Source: Sedimentitalea nanhaiensis DSM 24252
Lineage (GTDB): Bacteria > Pseudomonadota > Alphaproteobacteria > Rhodobacterales > Rhodobacteraceae
Assembly: GCF_000473225.1 (NCBI RefSeq)
Contig: NZ_KI421509.1
Coordinates: forward strand, 481,470-545,469
Direction: 5' to 3'
DNA: 64,000 nt
Shown one piece after another: positions 15,773 through 24,775 of the stretch. A model generated the notes under the pieces. That model saw only the letters and a program-made list of their open reading frames with translations. It was not told the DNA's origin and did not search any database. Every line of letters begins with the position of its first letter. Position 1 is the stretch's first letter. Both the position numbers and the translations under genes were made by a program.

Positions 15773-16287
15773 ATATTGCAGCCACACAGGACGAAAAGCA
15801 GAAGCTGAACCTGAAAATGCCTGACGGCGAAGGTAAGCCGGTGCCGGTCGCGCTGACGGACGCGGACCTTGACCGGTTGCGGACGCATCTGGGTCAGGGC
15901 ATGGGCGGGTTTGCACGTCAAGGCGATATCGTCGAACTGCACAAGCGTATCGGGGAAAAATTCGAGTCCCTTCCGCTTGCGCTGAGGTCGTCCGGCGAGA
16001 CACAGACGGCGGAAATCCGGGCCGAATTCGAGAACCTGCAATCGACGTTGAACAGCCTCGAAGGTGCATTGCGCATAGAATTGGCGCCGATGCTGGAAAA
16101 GTCGATGATCGCGAGTTTGCAGGCTGCACAGACGAAACCGCGCAGTAGCTGGAAAGGTATTGTTTTGGTGCTGGCGACGCTGTGCGTCGGGGCCGTGATC
16201 GGTGCGGTGTTTCAAGACGCGGTGCTGTCCGTGGTGGCGCAGGGGCAGGATTTTGTTTCCCAGGCCAGAGCCTATTTGAACCTCTGA
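15769..16287 (+). CDS. Membrane-anchored coiled-coil-like protein of the T1SS operon
   Basis: A 172-residue protein with no recognised domain. Residues ~30-125 are charged and helical (DADLDRLRTHLGQGMG, then AEIRAEFENLQSTLNSLEGAL), with coiled-coil-like heptads; residues ~128-150 form one transmembrane helix (WKGIVLVLATLCVGAVIGAVF) before a short tail. It overlaps the LuxR-type gene by 4 bp and precedes the ABC exporter by 68 bp. The topology suggests a cytoplasmic coil tethered to the inner membrane, perhaps an accessory or regulatory partner of the secretion complex. Confidence 0.7.
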   Translation: MNIAATQDEKQKLNLKMPDGEGKPVPVALTDADLDRLRTHLGQGMGGFARQGDIVELHKRIGEKFESLPLALRSSGETQTAEIRAEFENLQSTLNSLEGALRIELAPMLEKSMIASLQAAQTKPRSSWKGIVLVLATLCVGAVIGAVFQDAVLSVVAQGQDFVSQARAYLNL

Positions 16288-16355
16288 CCTTACGATCACG
16301 GCGGGTCCTCTGGCGTGATCGCGTTTTTGTTTAATTGGTTTGCAAGGGGCATTTT

Positions 16356-18110
16356 ATGATGCGCAACAGGCGAGTTTTTGACGGACAACGCGGATTGATC
16401 ATGGCCGTGTTCGTGGCCAGTCTCTGCATCAACCTGCTGGTTCTGACCGCTCCGCTGTATATGCTGCAGCTGTTTTCGCGGGTGCTGTCGTCTGGCAGCA
16501 TGTCGACCCTGGTCGCGTTGACCGTGGGGGCCGGGATCGCGCTGTTCTTTTTCATGCTGTTTGATGCGTTGCGGCAGAAACTGATTTCGCGGCTGGGCAA
16601 CCGGCTGGAGGCGAATATCGGCCCCGATATCCTGGGCGCGGTGGTCAAGGGCACCGGCGGCACGTCGGACACCCAACCGGTGCGGGATCTGTACGAGATC
16701 CGTGGTTTTGTGATTTCTCCGGTTTTCACCGCCTTGCTGGACGCGCCGTGGTCGATTCTGTTCGTGATGCTGATCTATGCGTTTCATCCCTTGCTGGGCG
16801 TGGTCGCCACCATCGGCATCGCGATCCTGTTCCTGTTGGGGGTGATCAGCGAACTGTCGGGGCGGGATTCGGCCAAAGAGGCATCGGATGCGGTGCGCAA
16901 GGCCAATTCGACGGCGGACGAGGTGCTGCGCAACGCCGATATCGTGCGCTCGATGGGCAAGACCTCGACGCTGGTGCAGCGCTGGCAGCAACTGTCCTTT
17001 ACCTCGATCATGCTGGGTACACGGGCGACGGATCGCACCTCGGCGATGACCTCGCTGGCCAAGATGGTGCGGATGATGCTGCAGATCGCGATCATGGCCA
17101 CCGGTGTGATTCTGGTTCTGAAAGGGCAGATGGGCCCGGGCATGATGATCGCGGCGTCGATCCTGCTGGGGCGCGCGGCCGCTCCTGTCGAGCAATCTAT
17201 TGCCGGTTGGCGGACCCTGTTGCAGGTGCGCCTGTCGTTGCAGCGCCTGAATGCGCTGCTGGCACAGACCGAGGTGGAGCGCGCGCAGATGGAACTGCCC
17301 GAACCCGAAGGCCACCTGTCGGTTGAAAACGCCACGGTGGTGTCGGCCGGGCGTCAGGATCCGCTGGTGCTGGATGTCAGTTTTCAGCTCAAGCCGGGGG
17401 ATACGATGGGGGTGATCGGACCGTCGGGCGCGGGCAAGACCACTTTGGTGCGCGCGCTCGTCGGGCTGCAACCATTGGCGCGGGGCTATGTGCGGATGGA
17501 CGATGCCGCGCTGACCGACTGGCCGGCCGAGCAGATCGGGCGCAACATCGGCTATCTGCCGCAACGGGTCGAATTGTTCGACGGCACGATTGCCGAAAAC
17601 ATCGCGCTGATGGATTCCGATGCCCAGCCAAGCAAAGTGGTCGAGGCCGCCAAGCGCGCACAGGTGCACGAGCTGATCCTGGCCATGCCGGGCGGGTATA
17701 ACGCGCGGGTTGGACCGAACGGAGATTTCCTGAGCGCTGGTCAACGCCAGCGCATCGGTTTGGCGCGGGCATTTTATGGCAATCCGAAACTGGTTGTTCT
17801 GGACGAGCCGAACGCCAATCTGGACCCGGCGGGCGAAGAGGCGTTGGCCGCTGGGATCCTGTCGATGTCGGCACAGGGCGCGGTGGTGATCGTGGTCACC
17901 CATCGCATGAGCGTGCTGAAGGTTCTGAACCATGCCGGGTTGATGGACCGGGGCCGTCTGGTTCGGTTCGGCAAATCCAACGCGGTTTTGGGCGGCGAGG
18001 TCAAGCCAATGGCGGCCAAGGTCACAGATGAGGACGACAAGTCAAAGGTCTTTGTTCTGAAACGAAAAGTTCCCGATGATGTCAAGCTGGCCGAGGAGGG
18101 CGCACGATGA
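16356..18110 (+). CDS. Type I secretion ABC transporter (PrtD family permease/ATPase)
   Basis: A 584-residue fused membrane/ATPase subunit. The N-terminal half has six transmembrane helices (starting LIMAVFVASLCINLLVLTAPLYML), followed by an ATPase domain with Walker A GPSGAGKTT (about residue 354), signature LSAGQRQRIGLARA (about 458) and Walker B LVVLDEPNANLD (about 478). It belongs to the PrtD/HasD group that exports RTX proteins without an N-terminal peptidase domain. AAGGGG precedes ATG 16356. Overlaps the HlyD gene by 4 bp; the likely substrate is the RTX protein at 19776. The outer-membrane TolC partner is not in the window. Confidence 0.93.
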   Translation: MMRNRRVFDGQRGLIMAVFVASLCINLLVLTAPLYMLQLFSRVLSSGSMSTLVALTVGAGIALFFFMLFDALRQKLISRLGNRLEANIGPDILGAVVKGTGGTSDTQPVRDLYEIRGFVISPVFTALLDAPWSILFVMLIYAFHPLLGVVATIGIAILFLLGVISELSGRDSAKEASDAVRKANSTADEVLRNADIVRSMGKTSTLVQRWQQLSFTSIMLGTRATDRTSAMTSLAKMVRMMLQIAIMATGVILVLKGQMGPGMMIAASILLGRAAAPVEQSIAGWRTLLQVRLSLQRLNALLAQTEVERAQMELPEPEGHLSVENATVVSAGRQDPLVLDVSFQLKPGDTMGVIGPSGAGKTTLVRALVGLQPLARGYVRMDDAALTDWPAEQIGRNIGYLPQRVELFDGTIAENIALMDSDAQPSKVVEAAKRAQVHELILAMPGGYNARVGPNGDFLSAGQRQRIGLARAFYGNPKLVVLDEPNANLDPAGEEALAAGILSMSAQGAVVIVVTHRMSVLKVLNHAGLMDRGRLVRFGKSNAVLGGEVKPMAAKVTDEDDKSKVFVLKRKVPDDVKLAEEGAR

Positions 18111-19483
18111 CCCATGTTGTTTCGATGCCTCGCAAAGGCGACGTCGCCCTGCCGGATCAGATGCCGGGCGCGCAGAAAGAACCGATCCAGCCGCCGACGC
18201 GGATTGGCCGGTTGGTGCTGATCCTGGTTCTGTTGATCGGCGGTTTCTGGGGCGGTTTGGGGTCCTGGGCGGCGCTGGCTCCGATCCAGAGCGCGGTGAT
18301 TGCCATGGGCAGCTTTAAGGTCGAAGGCGATCTGCCCGAGGTGCAACATCTGGAAGGCGGCCTTGTGAGCGAAATCCGGGTCCGCGAAGGCGATCATGTA
18401 GAGCGCGATCAGGTTCTGATCGTGCTGGCCGACACGGTTTCAGCGGCGCAGGATCGTATCCTGAACAATCAGCTGGTCAGCCTGTTGGCGCAGGATGCCC
18501 GTCTGGACGCCGAATACCGCAGGCTGGACAAGATCGTATTGTCGGACGAGTTGAAATCGCTGCTGACGCGCGATCCGTCTTACATGGATATCGTCCAGAG
18601 CCAGGCCGAACTGTTTATTTCGAATGGCGCAATGTGGCGCGGTCAGGCTGCGATCCTGAAAGAGCGGGTGGCCGAGCAGAAGGAACAATTGGCCGGGCTT
18701 GCATCGCGCCAGGGATCGCTGGGCGAGCGGCTCGAGATCATCCAGGACGAGTTGAAGGATCTCAAGACGCTGTACGATCGGGGTCTGATTACCAAAAGCC
18801 GCTATACGTCGCGTCGCGAGGCTGAGGTCGCCATTCTGGGCGAGGTCAACTATATTGTCAGCCAGATCGACGGTGTGCGCCAGCGGGTTGCCGAAACCGA
18901 AGAACGCATTCTGCAGGTGCACCGCGATCGTATCAAGCAGATTTCCGATGAACGGCAGCTGGTCAAGCAACAGGTATTCGAACTGCGTCAGAGGATCGTG
19001 GCCAATGCCGACATCAAGGAACGCCGTCTGATCCGCGCCCGGCACGCGGGGCGTGTCATCGATTTACAGTTCCGATCCGCTGGTGAGGTGATCGGGGATG
19101 GCGAGACGGTCCTCAAGATCGTGCCGGACGATGCCGCATTCATCGCCGAGGGCCGGGTCCGGCCCGAGGACGTGGATCAGGTGGCCGAGGGTCATATCGC
19201 CCGCGTGCGGCTGACCGCCTATAATTTCCGCACCACGCCTGCGGTTGAAGGTGTGGTGACCCACGTTTCGGCGGACAGCTTTGTCGATGATGAGACCGGG
19301 TTGCAATATTTCAAGGTCCACATCCGCATTGCGGATGAGGAACTGGCCACGCTGCCGGGAGTTGAGGTGCTGCCCGGCATGCCGGCGCAGATCATGATTG
19401 CGACCGGTGAACAGACCGTTGCGAACTATCTGCTCAGCCCGGTTGTGGCGAGCCTAGAGACGGCCCTGCGCGAAAGCGACTGA
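18107..19483 (+). CDS. Type I secretion periplasmic adaptor (HlyD family)
   Basis: A 458-residue membrane fusion protein. A short cytoplasmic N terminus is followed by one transmembrane helix (about residues 36-58, LVLILVLLIGGFWGGLGSW), a biotinyl-lipoyl-like segment (VQHLEGGLVSEIRVREGDHV), a long alpha-helical hairpin (residues ~110-310) and the C-terminal AprE-like beta domain with LPGMPAQIMIATGEQTV. This HlyD/PrtE-type adaptor links the ABC exporter at 16356 with an outer-membrane channel. Translationally coupled to the ABC gene (ATGA overlap); a strong terminator follows. Confidence 0.93.
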   Translation: MTHVVSMPRKGDVALPDQMPGAQKEPIQPPTRIGRLVLILVLLIGGFWGGLGSWAALAPIQSAVIAMGSFKVEGDLPEVQHLEGGLVSEIRVREGDHVERDQVLIVLADTVSAAQDRILNNQLVSLLAQDARLDAEYRRLDKIVLSDELKSLLTRDPSYMDIVQSQAELFISNGAMWRGQAAILKERVAEQKEQLAGLASRQGSLGERLEIIQDELKDLKTLYDRGLITKSRYTSRREAEVAILGEVNYIVSQIDGVRQRVAETEERILQVHRDRIKQISDERQLVKQQVFELRQRIVANADIKERRLIRARHAGRVIDLQFRSAGEVIGDGETVLKIVPDDAAFIAEGRVRPEDVDQVAEGHIARVRLTAYNFRTTPAVEGVVTHVSADSFVDDETGLQYFKVHIRIADEELATLPGVEVLPGMPAQIMIATGEQTVANYLLSPVVASLETALRESD

Positions 19484-19517
19484 GACCGGCCAAGGATCTG
19501 TTTGAGGACAACGTTTC

Positions 19518-19563
19518 AAGGGGACCGCGACCTGCGCCATGGGCGTTGTTCGCGGTCCCCTTT
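19518..19563 (+). terminator. Terminator after the secretion genes
   Basis: AAGGGGACCGCGA (19518-19530) pairs perfectly with TCGCGGTCCCCTT (19550-19562) over 13 bp with a 19-nt loop, followed by TTCGG. It separates the ABC/HlyD genes from the RTX structural gene, which should therefore have its own promoter in the next ~200 bp. Confidence 0.75.
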
Positions 19564-19775
19564 CGGTTGCGACCGTATTGCTAAAATATTTCCCGAAACT
19601 GCTGAAAAATTTCACTTTGTCCCTGAATGGGGGCAGTTTACCGGCGCGTTTGCGCGCTTAATTGCGCTATGGGCGGTTTTTCGCTCGCGTATCGAGGCCG
19701 GTTTGCCGGCGTTTTTAACAGCAGAGCCCGGATCACGTTGATCCGGGATGCCCTGCGCAAACGGAGATTGTGACA

Positions 19776-22307
19776 ATGCCAGATAAAAATCCAACACCGT
19801 ATGACTATTGGGGCGAATGCGATCCCAACAAACCGTTCCCCGATCTCAAGGACGCCGTTCTGCAGCTGAAGGACGATGACGATGTCGGTACGCTGACATC
19901 CGATTACGATGCCGATCACGTTGAGGCCGGAAAAGGCAATGACTCGATCTTCGGCAACGAGAATTTCAACTACATCAATGGCCAGGAAGGCCAGGACAAG
20001 CTGTGGGGAATGGACGGCGGCGACTCCATCTATGGCGGTGACGACGACGACTACATCTATGGCTACGACGGCGACTATGACTGGCTTCCGCCCAGCTACA
20101 ACGATGACGACTACCTGAACGGCGAAGCAGGCGATGACTGCCTCTGGGGTGAATGGGGTGACGATCGGATGATCGGCGGCTCCGAGTCGGACGTCATGTG
20201 GGGCGGCTACGGCGACGACATCATGTCGGGCGACGATGCCACCATCGATACCGACAGCTATCGCGACGGTAACGACTGGATGGATGGCGGCGCCGGCGAT
20301 GACTGCATGGACGGCGAAGGCGGCGACGACTGCATGTGGGGCGGTTCTGGCCGTGACCTCATGTATGGCGGCTCGGGCAATGACCGCATGGACGGTCAGA
20401 GCGATGCCGACAAGATGGCCGGCGGATTGGGCGACGACCTGATGCGCGGCGGCTCGGGCGACGACGAGATGTACGGCGACGTGCGTACCGGTCTTGGTCC
20501 GAACCTGAACTACGGCACCGACACCACCAAAGACGGTGACGACTGCATGTATGGTGAAGACGGCGACGACGAGATGGACGGCCAGGGCGGCGATGACACC
20601 ATGTTCGGTGGCAACGACGACGACCTGATGTTCGGTGGTCGCGGCGACGACACCATGAGCGGTGGCGAAGGCAAGGACACCATGAATGGTGACCAGGGCA
20701 ACGACGTGATGCGTGGCGGCGGCGATGCCGACATCATCGACGGCGCGGCCGGCAACGACATCCTGTTTGGTGACAACGGCAATATCGCCGGCATCGAAGG
20801 CTATGATTGCGACGAAGACTGGGCATGCCCGGAAATCGACTTCGCGCCTCAGTCGAGCAAGCACGACGGCGAATGCCCCGAATATTACCCGCCTGAAGGT
20901 GACAGCGATTTCGAGAGCAGCGACATCATCACTGGTGGCGGCGGCAAGGACATGATCTTTGGCGAAGGTGCCGACGACCGTCTGTATGGTCAAGGTGGCA
21001 ACGACTTCGTGTCCGGCGGAACTGGCGACGACGAAATTGTCGGCGGCGGCGGTGCTGACTTCCTCATGGGCGACCAGGGCAACGACTTCATCCGTGGCAA
21101 CGGCGGTGCCGATACGATCTATGGCGGAACCGGCGACGACACGATTTGTGGCCAGGGCGGAAACGACACCATCAAGGGCAACGATGGCCAGGATACGCTG
21201 AAAGGCGGCGGCGGTCGCGATTGGGTCGAGGGCGGTAACGACACCGACACGGTCAATGGTCAAGGTGGCGACGATATCCTGCAGGGTAACGGCGGCATGG
21301 ACTATGTGAACGGTGGTGGCGGTAACGACATCATGTTTGGTGGTACGGGTTATGCCGACATGGTGGACCTGGATCAGGACGGCGAGTGCGAAGACTATTC
21401 GCCCCTGCCTGAACTGTCCAAGCCCTATGACTGTGTTGAGGGACCGGATGTCTCCCGTCCGCCCGAGCCAGACCTGGCCGACTATATGTCGGGTGGCGGC
21501 GGACATGACTTCATGTTCGGTCAAGCCGGCGACGACCAGATGCACGGTGACAATGGTGAAGACACCATGTTCGGCGGCATCGGCAACGACTATATCAGCG
21601 GCGGCGGGCACAACGATACCCTGTTCGGCGAAGATGGCGACGATACCATCGACGGCGACTCTGGCGATGACTGCATCAGCGGCGGTTATGGCGAGGACAC
21701 CATCCGTGGTGGAAAGGGCGATGACTTCATCTCCGGTAACGAAGGCGACGACACTCTGACCGGCAATGCCGGCAAGGATGTCTTCTTCTCGGATCTGCAT
21801 CTGTCCTATGACGACGATAACGGTTTCTCGTTCTCGTCCAACGACGGTACAGACGTCATCACCGACTTCGACTTCAACGAAGATCAGGATGTCCTCGGCT
21901 TCCGCGTCCATGTGGACGAGAGCGCCGAAGGCGAACTGGGCGACACCATGGCCCAGATCCGCACTAAGATCTTCGAACTGCTGGACGACGCAGCGGTTGT
22001 CTCTGAAGGCGACGAAGGGGTCGGAACCTCGGCGACGGATACGCGGATCGATATCGGTGGTCACTCGATCATCCTGCAAGATATCAACTGGCAGGACGTC
22101 GTGGACTTCGACTTCCCGGCGACCGAGTTCACCTCGCTGGGTCAGGACGCGAACCTGCAGGGTGGTGTCGGCATCAATGCCACAGCCAACGGTCTGGACT
22201 CTGGCGGGTACACCGCAGTGGGTTCCTGGGATGCAGAGAACGATCTGTATTGCCCGAAATGCCCCGAGGCCGATGACTACTACTGTGACGTCGTCGTTCC
22301 GATCTGA
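19776..22307 (+). CDS. Large RTX calcium-binding exported protein, cysteine-containing
   Basis: An 843-residue, very acidic Gly/Asp-rich protein made of many GGxGxDxUx nonapeptides, which fold into Ca2+-loaded beta-rolls after type I secretion. Repeats run from about residue 45 to 665, interrupted by two acidic inserts (about 341-378 and 533-570) that both contain GEC and Pro/Glu/Asp-rich text. A C-terminal serralysin-like region (GTDVITDFDFNEDQDVLGF, about residues 690-710) precedes the tail YYCDVVVPI, whose end fits an uncleaved type I signal. About fifteen cysteines are scattered in the repeats and tail (DDCMWGG, YCPKCPEADDYYC), unusual for RTX proteins. GGAG lies 9 nt before ATG 19776. 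No enzymatic domain is visible; a surface/matrix or adhesive role is likely. Confidence 0.9.
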   Translation: MPDKNPTPYDYWGECDPNKPFPDLKDAVLQLKDDDDVGTLTSDYDADHVEAGKGNDSIFGNENFNYINGQEGQDKLWGMDGGDSIYGGDDDDYIYGYDGDYDWLPPSYNDDDYLNGEAGDDCLWGEWGDDRMIGGSESDVMWGGYGDDIMSGDDATIDTDSYRDGNDWMDGGAGDDCMDGEGGDDCMWGGSGRDLMYGGSGNDRMDGQSDADKMAGGLGDDLMRGGSGDDEMYGDVRTGLGPNLNYGTDTTKDGDDCMYGEDGDDEMDGQGGDDTMFGGNDDDLMFGGRGDDTMSGGEGKDTMNGDQGNDVMRGGGDADIIDGAAGNDILFGDNGNIAGIEGYDCDEDWACPEIDFAPQSSKHDGECPEYYPPEGDSDFESSDIITGGGGKDMIFGEGADDRLYGQGGNDFVSGGTGDDEIVGGGGADFLMGDQGNDFIRGNGGADTIYGGTGDDTICGQGGNDTIKGNDGQDTLKGGGGRDWVEGGNDTDTVNGQGGDDILQGNGGMDYVNGGGGNDIMFGGTGYADMVDLDQDGECEDYSPLPELSKPYDCVEGPDVSRPPEPDLADYMSGGGGHDFMFGQAGDDQMHGDNGEDTMFGGIGNDYISGGGHNDTLFGEDGDDTIDGDSGDDCISGGYGEDTIRGGKGDDFISGNEGDDTLTGNAGKDVFFSDLHLSYDDDNGFSFSSNDGTDVITDFDFNEDQDVLGFRVHVDESAEGELGDTMAQIRTKIFELLDDAAVVSEGDEGVGTSATDTRIDIGGHSIILQDINWQDVVDFDFPATEFTSLGQDANLQGGVGINATANGLDSGGYTAVGSWDAENDLYCPKCPEADDYYCDVVVPI

Positions 22308-22317
22308 TAAGAGAATA

Positions 22318-22352
22318 GATTGCCCGGTGTCTCATCGAGACATCGGGCAATC
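22318..22352. terminator. Strong bidirectional terminator between RTX gene and FDH region
   Basis: GATTGCCCGGTGTCTC (22318-22333) pairs with GAGACATCGGGCAATC (22337-22352) through a 3-nt loop, 16 bp with one G-T wobble. It lies between convergent genes and can serve both. Confidence 0.75.
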
Positions 22353-22444
22353 TAGCGCCTCGGTTCAATCGTTCCTGTCAGATCCCCCCATGGGCTCCTG
22401 TCGGTGCGGTTGGCCGGGGTGTTTTGTTGTGTGATGATGCGCAA

Positions 22445-23317
22445 CTATCCGCTGGCACCATTGTGATGGACCGTACCCAGACCATTCAGATCATAGCCGG
22501 GCAATTCGGCGGCGCGGGCGGCACAGGCAGGCGAGGCAAGAAACCGGATCAGGTTTTGCATCGGAGCCTCGAACCAGGCCCTGCGCCAGACGGCCAGGTC
22601 GAACCGCTCGACACTGAGCGGCACAAAATCCAGCCCATACAACCCGCTGAGCGCGCCCAGACCGAATCCGGCTTCGGCCTTGCCGTCATGCAGGGCGATG
22701 GCCAGTTCTTCTTCGGTGCGGGCCCGCGTTGGCAGGGAGGTGAAATCGTCATGGGTCAGCCCGGCAGCGGCCAGTTGCGCGTCGAACTCGCGCTGGCTTG
22801 CGGCGCTGTCCTGGCGCAAAACCACGCGGCGACCGACCAGATCGGCAAAGTCGCCGATCCCTTTGGTGCCCGGCGCCAGAAGCAACCCGCGCTGTCGGCG
22901 GGCGATTTCGATCAGAACAACCGGTGCCTCGGCCAGGGCGTCGCTTAGGGCGGCACGGTTCCATCCGTCCGCTTCGCGAATATGCAGCCCGGCAGCCTGC
23001 GCCGATCGGGCGGCCAGCCGGTCCAGGCCGTCATAGGATCCATCGTAGAAACTGGCCAGGCCGGATCCGCTTTCACGCAGCGCCCAATCCAGCAACGGAT
23101 CGTGGCTGCCCGCCAGAATCGGGGGCAGGGGGGGGTGGGCGACCTGCGGACCTGTGCGTGACGCCGCCAACCAGGCAGAGATTTCCGCGCGCGGAAACAG
23201 CAGCTTGCCGACCGCACGAACGCAGGGAACTTCGCCGTTTGCGGCCAGGTCATACACCTTGCGTTCGCCAATGCGCAGCAGATCGGCCAGTTCGCGGGTC
23301 GTGAGGTAGTCGCTCAT
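22445..23317 (-). CDS. HTH regulator with PBP-like ligand domain, formate dehydrogenase region
   Basis: A 290-residue protein with an N-terminal excisionase/MerR-like helix-turn-helix (residues ~4-52: YLTTRELADLLRIGERKVYD, VGKLLFPRAEISAWL) and a C-terminal substrate-binding-protein-like domain (about 85-285) of the kind linked to molybdate/tungstate or molybdopterin sensing. It is the last gene of the FDH operon strand, overlapping the 43-aa gene as ATGA. A role in adjusting FDH expression to molybdenum or cofactor supply fits the context but is inferred. Confidence 0.82.
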   Translation of the reverse strand: MSDYLTTRELADLLRIGERKVYDLAANGEVPCVRAVGKLLFPRAEISAWLAASRTGPQVAHPPLPPILAGSHDPLLDWALRESGSGLASFYDGSYDGLDRLAARSAQAAGLHIREADGWNRAALSDALAEAPVVLIEIARRQRGLLLAPGTKGIGDFADLVGRRVVLRQDSAASQREFDAQLAAAGLTHDDFTSLPTRARTEEELAIALHDGKAEAGFGLGALSGLYGLDFVPLSVERFDLAVWRRAWFEAPMQNLIRFLASPACAARAAELPGYDLNGLGTVHHNGASG

Positions 23318-23445
23318 TCGCCGTCCAGTCGGACTGCGGGGCCGCTGCCCTTGTCGGCAGCGGAAAACCTGGCCTGTTCCAGACCGAACCAGGCGGCGAG
23401 TGCGATCAGAAACATGGCCACAAAGGCGGCAAACATGGCGTTCAT
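23314..23445 (-). CDS. 43-residue single-span membrane protein of the FDH operon
   Basis: A small gene encoding MNAMFAAFVAMFLIALAAWF followed by a short polar tail ending in VRLDGE. One transmembrane helix occupies residues ~3-20. Both ends overlap neighbours by ATGA: its start with the stop of the WD40-cytochrome gene (23442-23445) and its stop with the start of the regulator (23314-23317). Such precise double coupling in an operon argues that it is translated. It may be a small accessory subunit of the membrane complex. Confidence 0.75.
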   Translation of the reverse strand: MNAMFAAFVAMFLIALAAWFGLEQARFSAADKGSGPAVRLDGE

Positions 23446-24773
23446 GGGGTCGGCTCCTTGGCGGTGGCCTGCCGCAGATAGGCGATCAGGTCAGCGCGAT
23501 CCTGTGGGTCGGAGATACGTTGCATCGGCATCTTGGTGCCCGGAATGTAATGGTCGGGCCCAAGATCGAAAAGCGCGTTTATACTGTCCGCGTCCCAAAC
23601 GATGTCGGACCCGCCCAGCGTCTCGGAATATGAATAGTTCGGCACAGTCCCGGCGGCACGTTCGAACAGGTTGTGCAGCGTCGGGCCGGCGCGCCGCTCG
23701 CTGTCGGGGGTCAGGCTGTGACAAATCGAGCATTTGCGGGCGAACTGGCGTTCGCCATTGTCCATCTCGGCCGGATCGCGCTGAAAGCTGCGGGGCGCGG
23801 TAGTCGCCTGGTTGTGCGTCCCAAGGGAGGCCACCGGCCAGCTGTACATGGCGTTGTCCAGGCCGCCAGCGTGGATGTTCTGCCCATCTGCCGAGAACGC
23901 CAGCGCCCAGACCGGCCCGCGCTGGGTGGCGCGGAAATCGTGGGCGATGCGCATGTCCTGGGTGCCGACGATCGTGATATAGCCTTCGCCATCCCCGACC
24001 GCCAGTTGCCGCCGGTCAGGCGACAGCGCCAGTGCCAGGATCGGTCGGCGGTCCAGGGTGAAATCGGCGATCTGTGCGCCAGTCTCCAGATCGATCACAC
24101 GGGTGACGCCGTCGACGGCACCATAGGCAATCCAGCCGTCCTGCTCGTTGAGGACCATTTCGTTGATCCCGAAACCGTGGTTCACGAGGGTCTGTCGTTG
24201 CGCGGTGCGTTCAACATCCCAGACTCTGAGTGTGCCATCCACCGAAGCCGAATAGAGCGTCGCGCCATCCCTGGAAAAAGCCACCTTGTTCACGCCCTGG
24301 TCGTGGCCATGCAGCAGAACGGACGCCTGGTCCAATGGAGGATAGATGACCTTGGCCCAATGGTCGGACAGGGGCCACAGACCGATGGTGCCGTCCCAAC
24401 TGGCCGAGGCGACAAGCTCGGCTTTGCGCGACAGGGCCAGATCGACCACTTTTCCCTTGTGTTGTCCCAGTAGAGATCCGATGTCGCTGACGGTCATCCA
24501 GACGCGGATGTCGAAATCCTCTCCGGCGGATACCAAGGTGGTGTCGTCCCAGAAGGCGACGGTGTTGACGGCGGCACGATGGCCTTCGAACCAGTGGGGT
24601 GTTTGCCCGTCCCATAACCCGACAGAATTGTCGAAACTGGCGGTTGCGATCTGGCCGCCTGGCGATACGGCGATACCCATGATTGGCCCGCCATGACCCT
24701 TGAGGGTAAAGAAATCCTGTGCTGTCACCAACGAGGGCATCAGGGCCAGCAACAGGACTGCGCCGTGTTGCAT
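23442..24773 (-). CDS. Periplasmic WD40-repeat / cytochrome c fusion, FDH operon
   Basis: A 443-residue exported protein: Sec signal (residues 1-18, ALMPSLVTA), then about seven WD40-like blades (KGHGGPIMGIAVSPGG, ATASFDNSVGLWDG, GHRAAVNTVAFWDD, SASWDGTIGLWPL, SASVDGTLRVWDVE, LALALSPDRRQLAVGDGEGY) forming a beta-propeller, and a C-terminal class I cytochrome c with heme motif CSICH (about residue 346) and a Met-containing GTKMPMQRISDPQDRADLIAYL. It starts 2 bp after the cytochrome b subunit of FDH. It could carry electrons from FDH to a periplasmic acceptor, with the propeller as docking surface. Confidence 0.85.
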   Translation of the reverse strand: MQHGAVLLLALMPSLVTAQDFFTLKGHGGPIMGIAVSPGGQIATASFDNSVGLWDGQTPHWFEGHRAAVNTVAFWDDTTLVSAGEDFDIRVWMTVSDIGSLLGQHKGKVVDLALSRKAELVASASWDGTIGLWPLSDHWAKVIYPPLDQASVLLHGHDQGVNKVAFSRDGATLYSASVDGTLRVWDVERTAQRQTLVNHGFGINEMVLNEQDGWIAYGAVDGVTRVIDLETGAQIADFTLDRRPILALALSPDRRQLAVGDGEGYITIVGTQDMRIAHDFRATQRGPVWALAFSADGQNIHAGGLDNAMYSWPVASLGTHNQATTAPRSFQRDPAEMDNGERQFARKCSICHSLTPDSERRAGPTLHNLFERAAGTVPNYSYSETLGGSDIVWDADSINALFDLGPDHYIPGTKMPMQRISDPQDRADLIAYLRQATAKEPTP

Positions 24774-24775
24774 GT

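Noticed and set aside
19776-22307. Highly repetitive DNA read as a tandem repeat or CRISPR-like array
   Set aside because: The repetition comes from a continuous RTX coding frame with variable spacing and no fixed direct repeat/spacer length.
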